From positions 3,348,001-3,412,000 of the forward strand of contig NZ_CP013106.1 of NCBI RefSeq assembly GCF_001431725.1: a stretch of 64,000 nt of DNA, in the 5' to 3' direction. This document shows positions 61,737 to 64,000 of the stretch, one piece after another. The translations under genes and the position numbers were made by a program. Source of the stretch: Halomonas huangheensis. GTDB taxonomy: Bacteria; Pseudomonadota; Gammaproteobacteria; Pseudomonadales; Halomonadaceae. Each line of letters starts with the position of its first letter. Within the stretch, counting starts at the first letter, position 1. The notes beneath the pieces are model-generated. The model had not been told where the DNA came from and searched no databases. It saw only the letters and a program-made list of their open reading frames with translations.

Positions 61737-62423
61737 TCATTCCCATTGCGCTACGCAGCCGACGTATTCGTTTATTATAATACGAACCTCAATATAACCA
61801 ACTGCCGATGCCGCATAGCGATACATATTCGGTTGCACAACGATCCAACCAGTTGGATCCATATCTTGTCCAGTTAGCATGCGCTGCATAGCTCGACTTC
61901 CTATTTCTGGCCAAACTTCGGCAGTGACTGGCTGATCGAAATCTATGCGCTGCTGTTCTGTTAGAGAAAGAAGTGGAAATACGGAAATATCATCTGGCTC
62001 ACGTGCAACTGACTCATGAAGCTCAAATAACGCATGCCCTTGAGCTAGCTTGGTCAGCACTGCCTTCACCCGATCATGTTCTGGCTCAAAGATTATGTTG
62101 CCTTCGATCACAGTTATCGAGGATTCAAGTTTTGATCGGAGCGCATGTTTTCTGCGAAGAATCTTTGCGACTTTCTCGCGGCCAACTCTATCTGGATCTG
62201 TCGTGCCAGCCAAAACGCATGAAATTAGGCACGCCAAATACTCTTCGTCTTTGGAAAAGCTACTATTGCACTCTACGCAAGCGGGCACCACCGGCAAATT
62301 TTCTGGAAAAGGCTGATCAAGGAAAACGCGCGATGGGCAGTGATCCCTCGTTCCAGTTTCGCCGCCACAAAAGGCGCAGTATTTCAGTGTTCGCAGGTCT
62401 CCGAAGTTTGATATCTGATCCAT
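61737..62423 (-). CDS. HNH-like endonuclease, integron-like cassette 1
   Basis: A 228-residue protein with paired CxxC knuckles and an HNH-type centre: YCAFCGGETGTRDHCPSRVF and LPVVPACVECNSSFSKDEEY. The rest is helical and unassigned. It may be a nuclease in defence or toxin use. It starts 12 bp after the attI-like core GTTAGGC of copy 2. Confidence 0.7.
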   Translation of the reverse strand: MDQISNFGDLRTLKYCAFCGGETGTRDHCPSRVFLDQPFPENLPVVPACVECNSSFSKDEEYLACLISCVLAGTTDPDRVGREKVAKILRRKHALRSKLESSITVIEGNIIFEPEHDRVKAVLTKLAQGHALFELHESVAREPDDISVFPLLSLTEQQRIDFDQPVTAEVWPEIGSRAMQRMLTGQDMDPTGWIVVQPNMYRYAASAVGYIEVRIIINEYVGCVAQWE

Positions 62424-62435
62424 GCTGACCTTGCC

Positions 62436-62630
62436 TAACAGGTATTAGATAGCCTGCTCATTTATTGACTTGAACGAGCGGGCGCGTTCAACATTCTTAT
62501 GCCTCCACATCAAACCATTGTTTTTTCGATATTTTTCCACTGACGTGGCTATATAATACCAATACACGCACCTGCTGCCTTTGCTGCCACGTCCGCTAAG
62601 GGTCGGAATCCGCCTGATCGTTCTACCTAG
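62436..62630 (-). repeat. attI-like element, copy 2
   Basis: Second copy of the 195-bp element at 43254-43450, same orientation, again ending at a GTTAG core (GTTAGGC, exact GTTRRRY) next to a cassette. It has the inverted repeat TTGAACG (62470-62476) and CGTTCAA (62485-62491). It fills the gap between the integrase stop and the cassette array. Confidence 0.7.
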
Positions 62631-62651
62631 TTTTCTCAAGCTATTAATGTA

Positions 62652-63713
62652 TTAGATCTCCCTTAGTCTATCCAGCTTCTCCACCAAGTCCTCTGCCCTC
62701 AAATGTGTATATCGCCTCAGCATCTGCATGGACTTGTGACCACTGATTGCCGCTACCTCTTGGTCAGATAGCCCTGCTTCTACTAATCGGCTGACTGCCT
62801 CATGTCTTAAGTCGTGGAAGCGAAAGTCATCGAGTCCGGCCTTCTTCTTCGCTTGGTTCCAGAGCTTGGTGTAGGCGTAGGGGCCACGCTTTCCATCCCT
62901 GCCGGGCTCACCGAAGAACACCAGGTCGCAGTCGAGCGGTCGCACCGGATTGTTCAGCGCCTGCTTGAAAACCTCGGTGGCGGCCTGAGTCAGCGGTACC
63001 AGGCGGGCTTCGTTGTTCTTGGTGTCGGTGAGTCGCACCACGCGGCGTTTCACGTCGACCTGGGAGCGAGTGAGGGTCAGGATCTCTGAGGAGCGCATGC
63101 CCGTCTCCAGGGCGATTCTGGCGATCCAGGCCAACATGGGATTGCTGTGCTGCCGTAGCACGGCGAACAGGCGCTTCTCCTCGTCGGCGCTCAGGCGCCG
63201 GTCGCGCCCTTCTCCAGGGCTGGGTTTGCGGATGTTCTGAACGGGATTGTAAGTCAAACCGAGGCCCCATTCCTGGATGGCCACAGTATAGAGATGGCCA
63301 AGCAAGGCGAGCTCCAGGCGCACGGTATTGGCGCTGATCGGCTGGCCACGATGACCAATGCTGTTCAGGCGGGTGTCACGGAAATTGGCGATCAACTCCG
63401 GCGTCAGGGCCGCGAGGGAGTACTTGCCCAGGTGCTCGGTCAGCATGCTGGCCTTGTGGCGCTCGCTCTTTTGGGTGCTGGGCTTCTTGGTGGGTGTGAC
63501 GTCGGCCAGGTAGCGCTTGAGCGCGGCTTCGAGCGTCATGCGCTCCGAAGCGCTGCGCTGGATATAGACACCACGCACCATTTCGTCTTCGGTGCGGCGT
63601 GCCCAGTCTTGGGCGTCTCGTTTGGTGCGGAAGGTCTTGGCGGTGGTGGGCCAGCCGGTCTTGCGGATAACGGCTTTCCAGCTACCGGCAGGGGTCTTGA
63701 CGATGGTGGCCAT
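62652..63713 (-). CDS. int: Tyrosine recombinase, island integrase
   Basis: A 353-residue phage-type integrase. An N-terminal arm-binding domain (1-60) and a core-binding SAM-like domain (60-160) precede the catalytic domain with Arg207, Lys232, His300, Arg303, His326 and nucleophile Tyr335. It lacks the extra helix of integron IntI and reads toward, not away from, the cassette array, so it is not an IntI. It is adjacent to tRNA-Ile and should catalyse island integration and excision. Confidence 0.92.
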   Translation of the reverse strand: MATIVKTPAGSWKAVIRKTGWPTTAKTFRTKRDAQDWARRTEDEMVRGVYIQRSASERMTLEAALKRYLADVTPTKKPSTQKSERHKASMLTEHLGKYSLAALTPELIANFRDTRLNSIGHRGQPISANTVRLELALLGHLYTVAIQEWGLGLTYNPVQNIRKPSPGEGRDRRLSADEEKRLFAVLRQHSNPMLAWIARIALETGMRSSEILTLTRSQVDVKRRVVRLTDTKNNEARLVPLTQAATEVFKQALNNPVRPLDCDLVFFGEPGRDGKRGPYAYTKLWNQAKKKAGLDDFRFHDLRHEAVSRLVEAGLSDQEVAAISGHKSMQMLRRYTHLRAEDLVEKLDRLREI

Positions 63714-63744
63714 GAAAGTCTCCAGGGGGCTGAAGGATCGGCAC

Positions 63745-63762
63745 TGTACCGAAACTGTACCC
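63745..63762. promoter_or_regulatory. Right arm-type site pair for integrase (candidate)
   Basis: TGTACC at 63745 and 63756, 11 bp apart, between the integrase start and the tRNA, matching the pair at 42281/42292. Confidence 0.55.
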
Positions 63763-63810
63763 TTGGACTATGGGACTCACCAGAGAGAATTCGTAAGATA
63801 CTGATTTTAA

Positions 63811-63887
<77 letters not shown>

Positions 63888-64000
63888 GTCTTGCGAGGAA
63901 GGTGGCGATAGTTGCCAGGCTGTTGATCAGCCCAGCAAATCTACGCGGGCAGTATCATACCCAAAGCTGCCTGGCGCTTCCAGTGCGCAAGGCCATGATC
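63888..64000. other. Downstream of tRNA, no feature seen
   Basis: Chromosomal flank to the window edge. No gene or clear signal visible. Confidence 0.4.

Noticed and set aside
62652..63713. Reading the island integrase as an integron IntI
   Set aside because: It has the phage-type arm-binding domain, lacks the IntI-specific insertion and points toward the cassettes; the tRNA repeats fit it as the island integrase.

Overview
The window looks like a chromosome segment of a moderately halophilic gammaproteobacterium, most likely Halomonas or a close relative. This is an inference from the GC-rich codon use, a BCCT osmolyte carrier, the gene families present and their similarity in style to Halomonadaceae proteins; no rRNA or marker gene is present to prove it. 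Positions 1 to about 42110 are core or accessory metabolism. Positions 42116 to 63856 are an integrated genomic island inserted at a tRNA-Ile(CAU) gene.

Left part. An M20 carbamoylase-type hydrolase (cut by the window edge) overlaps an amidase. Then come a membrane alpha/beta hydrolase and a bile-acid:sodium-symporter-type carrier. A sensor kinase/response regulator pair (5344-7520) is divergent from a three-gene set: a secreted protein with 20 Met in about 83 mature residues, a membrane cytochrome b and a Tat-exported molybdoenzyme of the MsrP/sulfite-oxidase type. The set resembles a periplasmic methionine-based oxidant scavenging and repair system (MrpX/YedY1/YedZ1 type). Next follow a VapBC module held between two copies of one terminator sequence, a MazG-like pyrophosphohydrolase, an ECF sigma/anti-sigma pair with a secreted protein, and a three-subunit GMC-type FAD dehydrogenase (cytochrome c, small subunit, catalytic subunit with a Cx5Cx3C iron-sulfur motif).

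Middle part. A FitAB/VapBC-like module is followed by a ModE/LysR-like regulator divergent from a soluble NAD-dependent molybdenum formate dehydrogenase operon (fdsG, B, A, D, without fdsC). A type IV AbiE toxin-antitoxin pair follows fdsD and is itself followed by a second, partial copy of the fdsD 3' end. Then come a BCCT transporter, decayed regulator remnants, a kynurenine catabolic cluster (NSS transporter, kynB, kynU, divergent Lrp-type regulator) and a complete non-phosphorylative L-fucose pathway. The pathway comprises fuconate dehydratase, mutarotase, lactonase, L-fucose dehydrogenase, diketo-acid hydrolase and SDR, with a GntR regulator. The FucP-like permease is interrupted by one in-frame TAG.

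Island. It is bounded by a 44-45 bp imperfect repeat of the tRNA 3' half, with a tyrosine integrase next to the intact tRNA. It carries a type I restriction-modification system with an embedded Abi gene and a GIY-YIG/DUF4357 gene. It also carries an IncP-like remnant: trbJ, trbK, trbL, a MOBP relaxase, a TraJ-like protein, an RP4-like oriT, three exact KorB operator sequences and three TrfA-type iterons, but no korB or trfA. At both ends lie integron-like cassette loci. Each has a roughly 195-bp near-identical attI-like element that stops at a GTTAG core, followed by leftward genes each closed by an attC-like hairpin (three cassettes on the right, one on the left). No IntI gene is visible. The duplicated attI-like element without an integron integrase, on an IncP-derived tRNA island, is the most unusual structure here.
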